59,084 nucleotides of DNA from an uncultured Collinsella sp. (GCA_900754075.1 CAAEBN010000081.1:1-59084), one strand, 5' to 3'; counted from the first letter of the stretch, positions 18,836 to 27,778 are shown. Numbers and translations are program-made. Notes: generated from the letters alone by a model not told the origin.

Positions 18836-19804
18836 CTACTTGGCAAACAGGTTCTTGAGGTTGAACTCGGCCTGGACGGTACGGAGCATGAGGTCGGTGT
18901 CGTCGAGGCCCAGGTGCTGCTCGTTAGCGTCGGCGGCGAGGGTGCCACGGCGGCGCGCCCAGTTCTCGAGCGCAGCGGGCGCGGACTCGCGGGGGAGCGA
19001 GCGCACGTCGGCGTCCAGGCTGCGGCAGATCTGGCGCGAGTCGATGACGATGATCTTTCCTGCGCGGCGTGCCTCGGCATAACCGTCCAGATGAATTTTG
19101 AACCAGCTGTCCTCGAAGGCGGCATTGTGTGCCATGTACGGGTACTTCTTCATGAGCTTGAGCAGCTGCTTCTGCAGCTCCTTGTTCTCGCGGAACGGCT
19201 TTTTGCCGTCGATGTCGTCCCAGGTGATGTGATGGATGTTCGATAGCGGCACATCCTCGCCGCGGTAGATGTCGGGCAGGCCGCAGTAGTGTGCTTCGGC
19301 GTCATGCGGCACGGCATCGCTGGTGAGATCCATGATCTCCCAGCCCACGTTGATGATGTAACCGCGCTCGGGCGCGCGACCGGTGGTCTCGATGTCGATG
19401 CCCAGCACCGTGCCTTGGATGGGCTTGCGGGCGTAGGCTACGCCGAGTGCGTCGCGGTCACCGCGGATCTCGCGCATGACCGATGCGGCGGTGCGCTTTT
19501 GCATCTTGCCGATGGCGGCGCAGGTGTCGGCGTCGGACAGGCCGCGCGAGAGCGTCGCGGGCGTCACGTTGCGCAGGCGCGCCTCGCCAATCTGGTCGCA
19601 CAGGTCGCGGTTGCGGTCGGCCAGGTCGCGCACGGTGGCAAAGTCGAAGCTGGGGTCGCCCTCGGCGGTAAAGTACTCGGTCTCGAGCACCTTGAGGGCC
19701 TCCTCGCCCTTCTGGCGCTCGGACTCCATGGCGCCGTGATCGCCATAGATAAACATGGGGATAAACGGCTGGCGCTCGTATTCGAGTGCTTGCGAAACAT
19801 TCAT
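18836..19804 (-). CDS. DEDDh 3'-5' exonuclease-domain protein
   Basis: A 322-residue protein. The C-terminal part is a DnaQ/RNase T-like exonuclease: GIDIETTG (Asp and Glu of Exo I, about residue 135), AHNAAFEDSW (Exo II), and HLGLDDTDLM (Exo III His and Asp). About 130 N-terminal residues are helical and unassigned. GGAGCAGC precedes the ATG. Single-stranded DNA or RNA 3' ends are the likely substrate. It is transcribed away from the manganese-transporter gene. Confidence 0.85.
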   Translation of the reverse strand: MNVSQALEYERQPFIPMFIYGDHGAMESERQKGEEALKVLETEYFTAEGDPSFDFATVRDLADRNRDLCDQIGEARLRNVTPATLSRGLSDADTCAAIGKMQKRTAASVMREIRGDRDALGVAYARKPIQGTVLGIDIETTGRAPERGYIINVGWEIMDLTSDAVPHDAEAHYCGLPDIYRGEDVPLSNIHHITWDDIDGKKPFRENKELQKQLLKLMKKYPYMAHNAAFEDSWFKIHLDGYAEARRAGKIIVIDSRQICRSLDADVRSLPRESAPAALENWARRRGTLAADANEQHLGLDDTDLMLRTVQAEFNLKNLFAK

Positions 19805-19872
19805 ATGCTGCTCCTTGGACGGGCCGCGTCGTGCGGCTCGGGGTTACTGAGTTGTGGCGAGATGATAGTTTA

Positions 19873-19913
19873 CCATGGGCAACTATTGGCACCGCGCCCG
19901 GGACAACTACAAT
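19873..19913 (+). promoter_or_regulatory. Promoter of the putative manganese exporter with a shared metal motif
   Basis: TTGGCA (19886-19891), 16 bases, TACAAT (19908-19913). The -35 box is embedded in ATGGGCAACTATTGG, which shares 13 of 14 positions with a stretch before the DtxR-type regulator gene (13428-13441). Confidence 0.5.
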
Positions 19914-19975
19914 ACCCTAGTTGACCGCTAGGACTTTTACAATGTTGCCGAAAGACACGAAAGGTTCCATCCGTC

Positions 19976-21064
19976 ATGGATTTACTGATTGATATTCTGC
20001 TCGACGCCGGCAAGGACACGCTGTCCTTGGTGCCGTTTTTGTTGGTGACGTATCTTGCCCTCGAGACACTCGAGCATGTGGCAGGCGATCGCGTCAACGG
20101 CGCTATCAAGCGCGCCGGCGCCGCGGGTCCGGTTGTCGGATCGTTGTTGGGCATGGTGCCGCAGTGCGGGTTTTCGGCCATGGCGGCGACGCTGTACGCC
20201 GGCCGCGTCGTGACGCTGGGCACGCTGGTCGCCGTGTTCCTCTCGACCTCCGACGAGATGTTGCCGCTGTTGCTCGCCGAGCAAGTTCCCGTGCAGACCA
20301 TGGCGATGCTGCTCGCCTCGAAGGCGCTGATCGCTCTGGTCACGGGCTTTATCGTGGATGCGGCTATCCGCGGCCTTCGTCGTAATGCCCGCGCGCATGC
20401 GGCGATTCGCCGTACCGTGCTGGGGACCGCTGCCAATCCGGCTCATGTGAACTGCGCGCACGACGACCATACCGGGGGCGACATCATTGACGAAGTGGCC
20501 GAGGCGGGCGTAAGTGCCGATCACATCCACGAGCTGTGCGAACGCGATCATTGCGGCTGTGATGAAGACGAGGACGAGCACGGGCACGACCACAGCCACG
20601 ACCATGGTCACGCGGACGCACACGAGCACCACCACGGTCACAGCCACGACCACTCCCACGAAGGGGCGCCTGTCCTGTCGATCATCCGCAGCGCGATCTC
20701 GCACACCGTGCAGGTGTCGGTATTCATTTTCCTGGTGACGTTGATTCTGGTCGCCGTCCTCGAGACCTTTGGCGAGTCCGCAATCGAGCAGTTCCTGCGC
20801 GGCAATGAGACGCTCGCCGTCCTGGGTTCGGCGCTTGTCGGGTTGATTCCCAACTGCTCGGCCAGCGTGGTCATCACGCAGCTGTACCTGGAGGGTGCGC
20901 TACAGCTGGCGCCGATGCTCGCCGGCACGCTCATTTCCGCCGGTGTGGGCTACCTAGTCCTGTTCCGCACCAACCGCAGCGCTCGCGAAAACGCCGTGTT
21001 CCTGGTCATGATGTACGTCATCGGCGCCGGCTGGGGACTCATTCTCTCCGCCGTTGGCCTCTAA
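19976..21064 (+). CDS. Putative manganese/heavy-metal exporter, His-rich
   Basis: A 362-residue membrane protein of the ArsP_2-like 'putative manganese transporter' group. Two related membrane halves each carry the signature GSLLGMVPQCG (about residue 56) and GSALVGLIPNCS (about 282), suggesting internal duplication with dual topology. Between them is a cytosolic loop rich in His, Asp and Cys (about residues 150-230, with repeated HDHSHDHGH units), probably for metal binding. GAAAGG precedes the ATG. The DtxR-type motif in the promoter supports a link to manganese or iron. The substrate is inferred. Confidence 0.75.
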   Translation: MDLLIDILLDAGKDTLSLVPFLLVTYLALETLEHVAGDRVNGAIKRAGAAGPVVGSLLGMVPQCGFSAMAATLYAGRVVTLGTLVAVFLSTSDEMLPLLLAEQVPVQTMAMLLASKALIALVTGFIVDAAIRGLRRNARAHAAIRRTVLGTAANPAHVNCAHDDHTGGDIIDEVAEAGVSADHIHELCERDHCGCDEDEDEHGHDHSHDHGHADAHEHHHGHSHDHSHEGAPVLSIIRSAISHTVQVSVFIFLVTLILVAVLETFGESAIEQFLRGNETLAVLGSALVGLIPNCSASVVITQLYLEGALQLAPMLAGTLISAGVGYLVLFRTNRSARENAVFLVMMYVIGAGWGLILSAVGL

Positions 21065-21075
21065 GTAGGCCTAGC

Positions 21076-21150
21076 AAAACGGGCTTCAAAATAGCCATGC
21101 TCGGCGCCTGCGCAGTGCGGCGATGCATGGCATTTTGAAGCCCGTTTTTT
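21076..21150 (+). terminator. Strong terminator after the exporter gene
   Basis: A perfect 17-bp stem AAAACGGGCTTCAAAAT with its complement (21132-21148), inner CCATG/CATGG, then a T-run. Confidence 0.9.
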
Positions 21151-21192
21151 GTTAAGCCATGGATCCTGAGCGTCCACACCGCCCAAAACAAA

Positions 21193-21229
21193 AAGGCAGA
21201 TTTTTAGGCATGTCCCAAAAATCTGCCTT
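21193..21229 (-). terminator. Terminator of the yaiI-like operon
   Basis: A perfect 13-bp stem AAGGCAGATTTTT/AAAAATCTGCCTT; on the minus strand it is followed by TTTTTGTTTTG. Confidence 0.85.
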
Positions 21230-21231
21230 GG

Positions 21232-21714
21232 TTAGCGCAGCAGCTCGGTGAGGTTGTGTTTAAAGCGGGCCCGGTCCTCGCTGGTGAAGGCTGCCGGACC
21301 GCGGGTGCGTCCCCCGGCGCGGCGCACCTTCTTTTCCTCGTGGCGAATAAACAGTTGCATGTCGATGGTCGCCTTATCGTAGACGCGCCCGCGCACGCCA
21401 ATGGCGGCGGCATCGTGGCCGAGCACCATGCTCGCCAGGCCAATGTCCTGCGTTACGACCACATCGCCTGCCTGCAGACGCTCGACAATGGCAAAGTCGG
21501 CGCTATCGGCTCCCACGCTCACATCGAGCGTCGTGACCCAAAAGCCCCGACGCGCATGCTCGGCGTCGCGCGGATCGTCGCGGCGAATGTGGCGTTCCGG
21601 GTTCTGCGTGCTGTTGCCGGCGATAACGACGGCGACGCCTGCCCTCCGTGCGCAGTCAATCGACTCGCGCGTGACCGGGCAGGCGTCGGCATCAATAAAA
21701 AGCGTCTTTGGCAT
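21232..21714 (-). CDS. YaiI/YqxD family (DUF188) protein
   Basis: A 160-residue cytosolic protein of the DUF188 family, related to PIN-like folds; function not established. Family signatures: FIDADACPVTRE at the N-terminus, VTQDIGLASMVL in the middle and RRAGGRTRGPAAFTSEDRARF at the C-terminus. Its start follows the end of the DUF308 gene with no gap, so the two are co-transcribed. Confidence 0.9.
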   Translation of the reverse strand: MPKTLFIDADACPVTRESIDCARRAGVAVVIAGNSTQNPERHIRRDDPRDAEHARRGFWVTTLDVSVGADSADFAIVERLQAGDVVVTQDIGLASMVLGHDAAAIGVRGRVYDKATIDMQLFIRHEEKKVRRAGGRTRGPAAFTSEDRARFKHNLTELLR

Positions 21715-22317
21715 CTAGTGCACCAGTTTGCCAAACTGAATGGCGCGAACAATCAGCGTCACGCCAAACACCAGCAGCGCGGCGCCGCTAAAGATGACGA
21801 GCATCTTGGCCGACCACAGCGGATAGATAAACACGAACATGCCCGCGATGATGGAGAGCGCGCCGCTCAGGATGGCGAGGGCACGGTTAGACGAAAGCTC
21901 GGACTCCAGAATCGACATGACGCCTTCGACGATCCAGCCAAAGCCGGCGACGACCACTACAAGCGTGGTGAGCGTCGCGGTCGAGAAGGCCTGGTTGCGC
22001 AGGATTATGACGCCGCCCAGAATGATGAGCAAGTTGGAGATGATGCTCGTAACGCGCCAGCCGGTGGGCAGCAGCGGCTCGAAAACAGCGGTAAACAGCC
22101 TGACCGCGGCCGTGATCACAAAGTAGAAGCCCAAGACGGTCGTTAGGAAGACGAGGGACTTGGCGGGCGCAAACAGCAGTGCGATGCCGGCGACGAGCGC
22201 CAAGATGCCCGTGATGGCGTAAATCCAGCGCACGGCCTTGACGGCCTTGCCTGCCATGCTTTTCTCGTCAAATCCAAATGCGCTCGATTGCTTGTCATCG
22301 TTCTTAAAGATGCCCAT
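21715..22317 (-). CDS. HdeD-like DUF308 membrane protein
   Basis: A 200-residue integral membrane protein with about six hydrophobic helices in pairs, as in the HdeD/DUF308 family (acid-resistance related in enterobacteria; role unclear here). Typical pieces: YAITGILALVAGIALLFAP, GWIVEGVMSILES and ILSGALSIIAGMFVFIYP. GGAGACATC precedes the ATG. First gene of a two-gene unit with the DUF188 gene. Confidence 0.85.
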   Translation of the reverse strand: MGIFKNDDKQSSAFGFDEKSMAGKAVKAVRWIYAITGILALVAGIALLFAPAKSLVFLTTVLGFYFVITAAVRLFTAVFEPLLPTGWRVTSIISNLLIILGGVIILRNQAFSTATLTTLVVVVAGFGWIVEGVMSILESELSSNRALAILSGALSIIAGMFVFIYPLWSAKMLVIFSGAALLVFGVTLIVRAIQFGKLVH

Positions 22318-22551
22318 GATGTCTCCTTTCCGTGCGGCGTAAGCCGTAGCTCTTGCAACCAGTATCGCCCAAGGGCGCCGTCGCGTGGGGCGGGAAGGGC
22401 GAATGGGAGCCTCACCTTCCCGAATTGTTATCTTTGTTCCCGCTTGGATGTGGGATATTCAACAGGTGTAGAACATTGCGGCTCTGTTCGTTATTGCCTA
22501 CGTTTTAGGTTAGATTTTCTTAAGGACAATTGGCTTTTATTGGGGGGTCCT

Positions 22552-23223
22552 ATGAACGAAACAGTTCCCGCGGCGCCGGTAAGCGCCGAGTCGATGGCGA
22601 AGCAGGGTTGCGAAAAGCTTGGCCTGGACACGTTTGACGCGCTGGTTCGCCGCGCCCGCACGTGCCGTCGATTTGACGAGTCCATGCGCGTGCCGCGCGA
22701 GTTTTTGCTCGAGCTGGCGGAGCTTGCGCATCTGGCTCCCTGTGGCGCCAATGCTCAGCGCCTGCGTTTTCATGTGGTGAGCGGTGCCGAGGACTGCGCG
22801 CGCGTATTTGAGGAGCTCGCGTGGGCCGGTGCGCTCAAGGATTGGTCGGGTCCCGATGAGGGCGAGCGCCCGACCGGCTACATCGCGATTCTTGCCGAGC
22901 GCGCTGTTCCGGGTAAGCCCGCCGCGCCCATCACCGAGGTCGACACGGGCATTGCCGCGCAGACGATGATGCTCGCCGCCCGCAGCGCCACGCCCGAGGT
23001 GGCTGCCTGCATGTTCAAGGCCTTTACGCCCCACGCGATCGATGCCATGGGGCTCGATAGCGACAAGTATGAGCTCAAGCTGATCATGGCGTTTGGCGTT
23101 CCGGCCGAGACGCAGGTGATCGATGCGATCGATTCCAACCCCGACGGCTCAATTAATTACTGGCGCGACGAGGCGCAGGTGCACCACGTACCCAAGCGCC
23201 CGCTTGCCGACGTACTGGTGTAG
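22552..23223 (+). CDS. Nitroreductase family protein
   Basis: A 223-residue FMN-dependent nitroreductase-like protein. The RRARTCRRFDES segment (about 34-45) is the usual FMN-phosphate-binding start, followed by HLAPCGANAQRLRFHVV, VDTGIAAQTMMLAA and the C-terminal MAFGVPAE. The ATG at 22552 follows TGGGGGG; the longer in-frame start would include the DUF308 promoter region. Substrate unknown; such proteins often reduce nitro compounds or quinones. Confidence 0.85.
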   Translation: MNETVPAAPVSAESMAKQGCEKLGLDTFDALVRRARTCRRFDESMRVPREFLLELAELAHLAPCGANAQRLRFHVVSGAEDCARVFEELAWAGALKDWSGPDEGERPTGYIAILAERAVPGKPAAPITEVDTGIAAQTMMLAARSATPEVAACMFKAFTPHAIDAMGLDSDKYELKLIMAFGVPAETQVIDAIDSNPDGSINYWRDEAQVHHVPKRPLADVLV

Positions 23224-23255
23224 CTGAGCGTCACCGCGGTGTGATCCGGCGGTAA

Positions 23256-23290
23256 ACCACCACAAAGGTACCTGTCCCCTTTGCGGTGGT
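23256..23290. repeat. CCACCAC/GTGGTGG REP-like element
   Basis: ACCACCACAAAGG pairs with CCTTTGCGGTGGT (one mismatch) around TACCTGTCC. Orientation with core GGTACCTGTCCCC. Confidence 0.8.
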
Positions 23291-23305
23291 GCGAGGGGAG
23301 GACGT

Positions 23306-23848
23306 GTGGCAGATTTGTATTTGGTGCGGCATGGGCAGACTGAGCTCAACGTGCAGAACATTTTGCAGGGTGGGCACGATTCGCCGCTTACGGCACGCGG
23401 TCGCGAGCAGGCGCTGGCGACGCGCGCGGCGTTTGAGGCGCGTGGCGTGACCTTTGACCGTGTGTATTCCTCCCCGTTGGGCCGGGCGCGGCGTACGGCT
23501 GAGCTAATTGCTGGCGAGGGCTGCTCGATAGAGCTGGTCGATGACCTACGCGAGTGGCATTTGGGCTCGCTGGAGGGCACATCAAATCGCGATATGCCGC
23601 CGCAGCCCTGGGGTGATTATCCGGTGGCCTTTGGTGGCGAGTCTGAAGTGCAGCTCCAGTCGCGTATGGTCGCGGTGCTGTCGCGCATCATGGCCAGGCC
23701 GCAGCACGACTGCGTGCTGGCGGTTTCCCACGGCTCAGCCTGCCAGGAGTTTCTTGAGTATGTGACTGGCAGGGGAGAGCTACCCGACAACGGAGCCGTG
23801 CTTCATTTTGGCTATTGCGACGGGGCGTTTTCGCTCCTTGATTGGTAA
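23306..23848 (+). CDS. Histidine phosphatase family protein 1
   Basis: A 180-residue member of the phosphoglycerate mutase-like (histidine phosphatase) superfamily. Catalytic LVRHGQTELN at the N-terminus, VYSSPLGRARRTAE, LREWHLGSLEG, and the second His in AVSHGSACQEF. It starts with GTG at 23306 (GGGGAGGAC upstream). It is followed after 17 bases by a paralogue, so the pair is an operon. Substrate unknown. Confidence 0.88.
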   Translation: MADLYLVRHGQTELNVQNILQGGHDSPLTARGREQALATRAAFEARGVTFDRVYSSPLGRARRTAELIAGEGCSIELVDDLREWHLGSLEGTSNRDMPPQPWGDYPVAFGGESEVQLQSRMVAVLSRIMARPQHDCVLAVSHGSACQEFLEYVTGRGELPDNGAVLHFGYCDGAFSLLDW

Positions 23849-23865
23849 CGAACGAAAGGACCCCT

Positions 23866-24501
23866 ATGAATAAAGATCTGTATCTGGTCCGTCATGGACA
23901 GACGATATTCAACCTCAAGCGTATCATTCAGGGGTGGAGTGACTCGCCGCTTACGCAGTTGGGTTGCGACCAGGCGGCGCGCGCCGGCATGTTTTTACGT
24001 GCGCGCGGCATTGAGCCCGATCATGCCTACACCTCCACGCTTCATCGCACCGAGCAGACTATCGCCAACTTGTGGCCGGGCTTGGCGTACGAGCGCCTGG
24101 ACGGCCTGCGTGAGTGGTTCTTTGGCGACTTTGAGGCCGAGCGCGTTATGCTCATGCCCGAGCGCCCGTGGCGCGACTTCTATCGCCAGTTTGGCGGCGA
24201 GGGCCAGATGCAGGTGCGCGAGCGCATGGTGGCGACGTTGACCGATCTTATGCGTCGCCCGGACCACGAGTGCGTGCTCGCGGTGAGCCACGGCTCGGCC
24301 ATCAAGGAGTTCATGGACCACGTGAAGGGTGCGGCGGCTGATGAGCGCGATCGCGTGCCGGGCAACTGCTCGGTGCTGCATTTCGTGTTTGACGACGAGG
24401 CCGGTACGTTTGAGCTGGTCGAAGTCTTTACGCAGGAAGATTATGCGCGCGAGCTGGGACTTGAACCGCTCGTGGCTACTGCGGGTCCGCAGCGCGGATA
24501 A
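23866..24501 (+). CDS. Histidine phosphatase family protein 2
   Basis: A 211-residue paralogue of the preceding gene. LVRHGQTIFN, AYTSTLHRTEQT, LREWFFGDFEAE and AVSHGSAIKEF keep both catalytic His residues and the Arg. It is about 30 residues longer at the C-terminus. The ATG at 23866 has GAAAGGACC upstream; an earlier in-frame start lies in the neighbour. A bidirectional terminator follows. Confidence 0.88.
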   Translation: MNKDLYLVRHGQTIFNLKRIIQGWSDSPLTQLGCDQAARAGMFLRARGIEPDHAYTSTLHRTEQTIANLWPGLAYERLDGLREWFFGDFEAERVMLMPERPWRDFYRQFGGEGQMQVRERMVATLTDLMRRPDHECVLAVSHGSAIKEFMDHVKGAAADERDRVPGNCSVLHFVFDDEAGTFELVEVFTQEDYARELGLEPLVATAGPQRG

Positions 24502-24548
24502 CGCGAGCGCGGCGGCACGGGTCGCCGGCAGAACTTCTCGACGCGAAA

Positions 24549-24586
24549 GGGGCGGAGATGCATGTACCTGCTGCATCTCCGCCCCC
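24549..24586. terminator. Bidirectional terminator
   Basis: A GGGGCGGAGATGCA stem with its perfect complement (TGCATCTCCGCCCC), between two convergent genes. Confidence 0.75.
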
Positions 24587-24630
24587 TGTTTGTTGAGCTG
24601 CCGATTATTGTGCTGGGCGGTCTGGTCTTG

Positions 24631-25314
24631 CTAGAACCGCGCGACCTGGTGCGTGAGCAGACCTGTCGGAACTTGCGGCGCGGCGCCGCTGACCTGCGCG
24701 GCGGGGAAGAGCACGGCAACGGTAAAGTTGAACGGCTCCTTGCCGGTGTACGTTCCGGCGGCACGGGCCTCATCGGCCAGCAGCTGCGACGCCCCGGTCA
24801 GAGCGGCGGCGTAGGCGGGGTCGTCGGTCAGTGCCGGCTCCGGTGCTTGGTCGAGCATAGCGCGGATGGCCCCGACGGCGTCCTCGCGCTTGACCTCCCA
24901 CGCGCGGTGCGTAATGCCCGCGGGGTCGGTAACGGCGTAGAGCGACGCGCCCTCTTTGGCGGCGCCCAGGATGATATCCATGACGGGCGAGGCCTCGTAG
25001 GCGAGCGACACGGGGCGCGGCTGCACCTTGAGCTCGGCGATCGCGCGCGCAGCAGCGGCCACGTCAGCGCTGGCATCGCTCTTGTCGCCCGCAAGTACAC
25101 TCGTCGGGCAAATCGCCACGACACCCGTCACGCGTCCCGGCTCGCCCGAGCATTCGTACACGTAATACGCCGCACCCGGGTCCTTGAGCATCAGGCCATC
25201 GGCAAGGGCTTCGCGCAGAGCATCGTTGCCGCTCAGGATACTGCCCATTGCAGGCAGCGCCTCGAGCACACGGTCCTGAGCCGGGCGGATGCAGGGAAAC
25301 GGAAGTGCTTTCAT
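24631..25314 (-). CDS. Short DUF1015-like protein
   Basis: A 227-residue protein. The N-terminus ALPFPCIRPAQDRV and later features (AYYVYEC, HRAWEVKRED, FNFTVAVLFPAA) resemble DUF1015, but that family usually has about 400 residues, so this is a compact or partial relative. DUF1015 genes are often found near serA/serC, and serCA lies about 3.5 kb away. GAAAGCACTTCC lies around the start. Function unknown; assignment tentative. Confidence 0.5.
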   Translation of the reverse strand: MKALPFPCIRPAQDRVLEALPAMGSILSGNDALREALADGLMLKDPGAAYYVYECSGEPGRVTGVVAICPTSVLAGDKSDASADVAAAARAIAELKVQPRPVSLAYEASPVMDIILGAAKEGASLYAVTDPAGITHRAWEVKREDAVGAIRAMLDQAPEPALTDDPAYAAALTGASQLLADEARAAGTYTGKEPFNFTVAVLFPAAQVSGAAPQVPTGLLTHQVARF

Positions 25315-25353
25315 GGGCGGTCCTAACGCACGAGTCGGTTTGTTCGCGGCTTA

Positions 25354-26574
25354 TTATGCCCCAACTTGGCCGCTCGCGTCCCAGAGCACGTTATCGGCGA
25401 GCGCGATTAGCACCTGCTGACAACGAACGATATCGACGTGGGGCACATATTCGTTGGGCTTGTGCGCGAGCGCGAGCGACCCGGGACCGTAGCTCATGCA
25501 ATTGCGGTCACCTGTCTTGCCGGCAATGACGGCGGTGTCGGTGTAGCCGGTAAAGAAGCCGACGGTCGTATTCGCGTCCGTCACGTCATCGGCGGCACGC
25601 TTGAGCGCTGCTAGAAGGGGAGAGTTCGGGTCGCGCTCGATGGCGGGGCGGTCGCCCGTCGCGGTGTAGCTGCCATGGCAACCGGGAACGGCGGCTTCGG
25701 CGACGGCGATGGCCTGCTCTACCATGCGCGTCGCGGCGGCCGTATCGGTCGGCGGGGTCAGGCGCATGTCGACCCAGACTTTGGCGCGGTCGGGTACGAC
25801 GTAGGGGCGATATCCGCCCTCGATTTGGCCAAACGTGATGGTCGAAGGCCCCAGCTCATCGTGCGCGGGCAGCGCCGCAAACGCGCGACGAAGCGAACAC
25901 ACGACCTCGGCCATGGCGGCGACGGCATCCGCGCCCTTCCAAGGCTGGCTCGCATGCGCCGTCACGCCAGCCATTTCAATCTCGAACCACGTACGCCCCT
26001 TGTGTGCCACCTGGATCTGTCCGTCGGTGGGCTCGGTGTCCAGCACCCATTCGCGCGAACCGACCCAGCCGGCATCGATTGCGGCTTCTGAGCCGCGCAT
26101 AAAATCTTCCTCGTCGACCGAGCAGATGAGCGAAAAGCCACGGCGGGGCAGCTCGCCTACTGCCGCCACGCGCTCGAGCGTATGGACCAGTGCGGCAATG
26201 GCGCAGGCCAGGCCACCCTTCATATCGCAGGCACCGCGGCCATAGAGTTTATCGTCACGCACGATTGCTCCGAGCGGCGGAATGCCTGCGTCCCAGCCGT
26301 CTCCCAAGGTGACGGTATCCATGTGGCAGATGTAGACGAGCCGTGGCTCGTCGCTCAAACCGGGCACGGTGACCATGAGGTTGCGGCGTCCGGGGAGCAC
26401 TTCGAGCTCCTCAATCTGCACGGCATCGAGTACCGGATGGCTCAGCTGCGCCATCCGTTCCTCAACCAGCGCTTTGATATAGCGTTCAATCTCGCCCTCA
26501 TACGCACCTGGGTCGGAACTGTCGATCCGCACGAGCCCTTGCGTAAGCCGCCAGGCAAAGTCCTCATCAACCAT
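25354..26574 (-). CDS. M20 family peptidase (ArgE/DapE type)
   Basis: A 406-residue zinc peptidase or deacylase of the ArgE/DapE/CPG2 group. Metal motifs: YICHMDTVTLG, GRGACDMKGGLA, SVDEEDFMRG (catalytic Glu), and the C-terminal GFFTGYTDTAV...GPGSLALAHKPNEYV. The central dimerisation domain (about residues 185-300) is present. The ATG at 26574 was chosen over an upstream in-frame codon because the family start DEDFAWRLTQGLVRI begins there. Substrate unresolved. Confidence 0.87.
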   Translation of the reverse strand: MVDEDFAWRLTQGLVRIDSSDPGAYEGEIERYIKALVEERMAQLSHPVLDAVQIEELEVLPGRRNLMVTVPGLSDEPRLVYICHMDTVTLGDGWDAGIPPLGAIVRDDKLYGRGACDMKGGLACAIAALVHTLERVAAVGELPRRGFSLICSVDEEDFMRGSEAAIDAGWVGSREWVLDTEPTDGQIQVAHKGRTWFEIEMAGVTAHASQPWKGADAVAAMAEVVCSLRRAFAALPAHDELGPSTITFGQIEGGYRPYVVPDRAKVWVDMRLTPPTDTAAATRMVEQAIAVAEAAVPGCHGSYTATGDRPAIERDPNSPLLAALKRAADDVTDANTTVGFFTGYTDTAVIAGKTGDRNCMSYGPGSLALAHKPNEYVPHVDIVRCQQVLIALADNVLWDASGQVGA

Positions 26575-26728
26575 ATGCAACCTCACAATCAGTCTGCTTT
26601 CCAAACCGATTGTAAGCCTCCCGAGAGATCCGCGACGTGCGCACAGCAGCATTTACCGTTCGCAGGCCGAGCCAGCGCGTTTGCCGTCCGTGCGGGTTCA
26701 CAAACGGCGCAGTGGGTACGTAGCCTTT

Positions 26729-27778
26729 ATGGACGACATGCTGTGCGACATATCTGCCTTTCGGTATCACCGGATACCTCCACAGGTCTTGGCGATAATG
26801 CCGGACCTGCCCGATTCTGCGGACGATCCGCGCAGGGAGCGTCTTTGCGAGCATCCACTCGTCGCGCATTTTCTGGGCACCCCGCTACACGTTTTGGCGC
26901 AGGGCAGCTGCGGACGTAAAGGTGATCGCATTGTCAGGCATGTTTGGAACGGGGAGAGGCCGTTTGGCTCCGTGCGACAGACAGAGTTTGGCCTCGATGT
27001 CGCGTCCCCGTTCTTTACCCTGTTGACCCTAGCTTCCTCGGTCTCAAACGAGCGCCTGATCATGTGCATGTATGAGATGTGCGGCACCTTTGCCGTGTGC
27101 AAGATTGCGCCTCAGGTAAAGTCGGCACTTGTGCAGGCATATGGGGACCAGTGGGGTGACGCGTGGTTGGGCTGGGAAAACGTAAAGGATGTCTCGGGGA
27201 ATCCAACGGACTTGTGGAAACGACCACCCTTGATCGAGCTCTCTGAGCTTGCAGAGTACGTCGATAAGATCCGGGGGCTCCGCGGCGCTAAATCGTTCAC
27301 ACGTGCCGCGAAATGCATTACAGGGATGGCGGCATCGCCGCTCGAGGTCCAGGCATCGATGCTGTTTGGTCTTTCGAGGTTACGCGGCGGCGAAGGGCTG
27401 CGCCTTACCAATAACGTTGAGATTCGTATGACGCGCGGCGCCCGCCTGATTTCGGGGCTCGATAGGCGCTATGCCGATATCCTGCTGGCAAATAAGGACG
27501 GCAGCCGAGAGTGTCTGGTTGAATGCCAGGGTAAAGCCATACACGGATCCATAGAATCCAAGATCTCTGACTCCGACCGAACGACGGCCTTGCAAGCGAT
27601 GGGATATCCCGTCGTTTTGATGACCTATGGCCAGCTGGCCGACTCCGATGCCTTCCGCGTGGTGATGGAGCTCATCACGTCCTATCTCGATGTGCCGCTG
27701 GAAGACAAGACGCCGCGGCAGCAGGAGCTTGAACGGCGGCTTCGTGAAGAGATTTTTATCGATTGGGCGGGAATGTAG
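26729..27778 (+). CDS. Nuclease-like orphan protein (AbiEi/DUF559-like), copy 2
   Basis: A 349-residue protein homologous to the product at 17293. Shared points: YEMCGTFAV (115-123), SPLEVQASMLFGL (Glu206), RRYADILLANKDG (Asp250), CLVECQGKAIHG (Glu265) and DRTTALQAMGYPVVLMTY, the layout of a DUF559-type PD-(D/E)XK fold with the final Lys replaced by Gln. The N-terminal half (CDISAFRYHRIPP, VRHVWNGERPFGSVRQTEFGLDVASP) resembles the AbiEi type of winged-helix/nuclease-like proteins. The ATG at 26729 lacks a clear ribosome site; a TTG at 26681 is an alternative. Function unknown. Confidence 0.65.
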   Translation: MDDMLCDISAFRYHRIPPQVLAIMPDLPDSADDPRRERLCEHPLVAHFLGTPLHVLAQGSCGRKGDRIVRHVWNGERPFGSVRQTEFGLDVASPFFTLLTLASSVSNERLIMCMYEMCGTFAVCKIAPQVKSALVQAYGDQWGDAWLGWENVKDVSGNPTDLWKRPPLIELSELAEYVDKIRGLRGAKSFTRAAKCITGMAASPLEVQASMLFGLSRLRGGEGLRLTNNVEIRMTRGARLISGLDRRYADILLANKDGSRECLVECQGKAIHGSIESKISDSDRTTALQAMGYPVVLMTYGQLADSDAFRVVMELITSYLDVPLEDKTPRQQELERRLREEIFIDWAGM

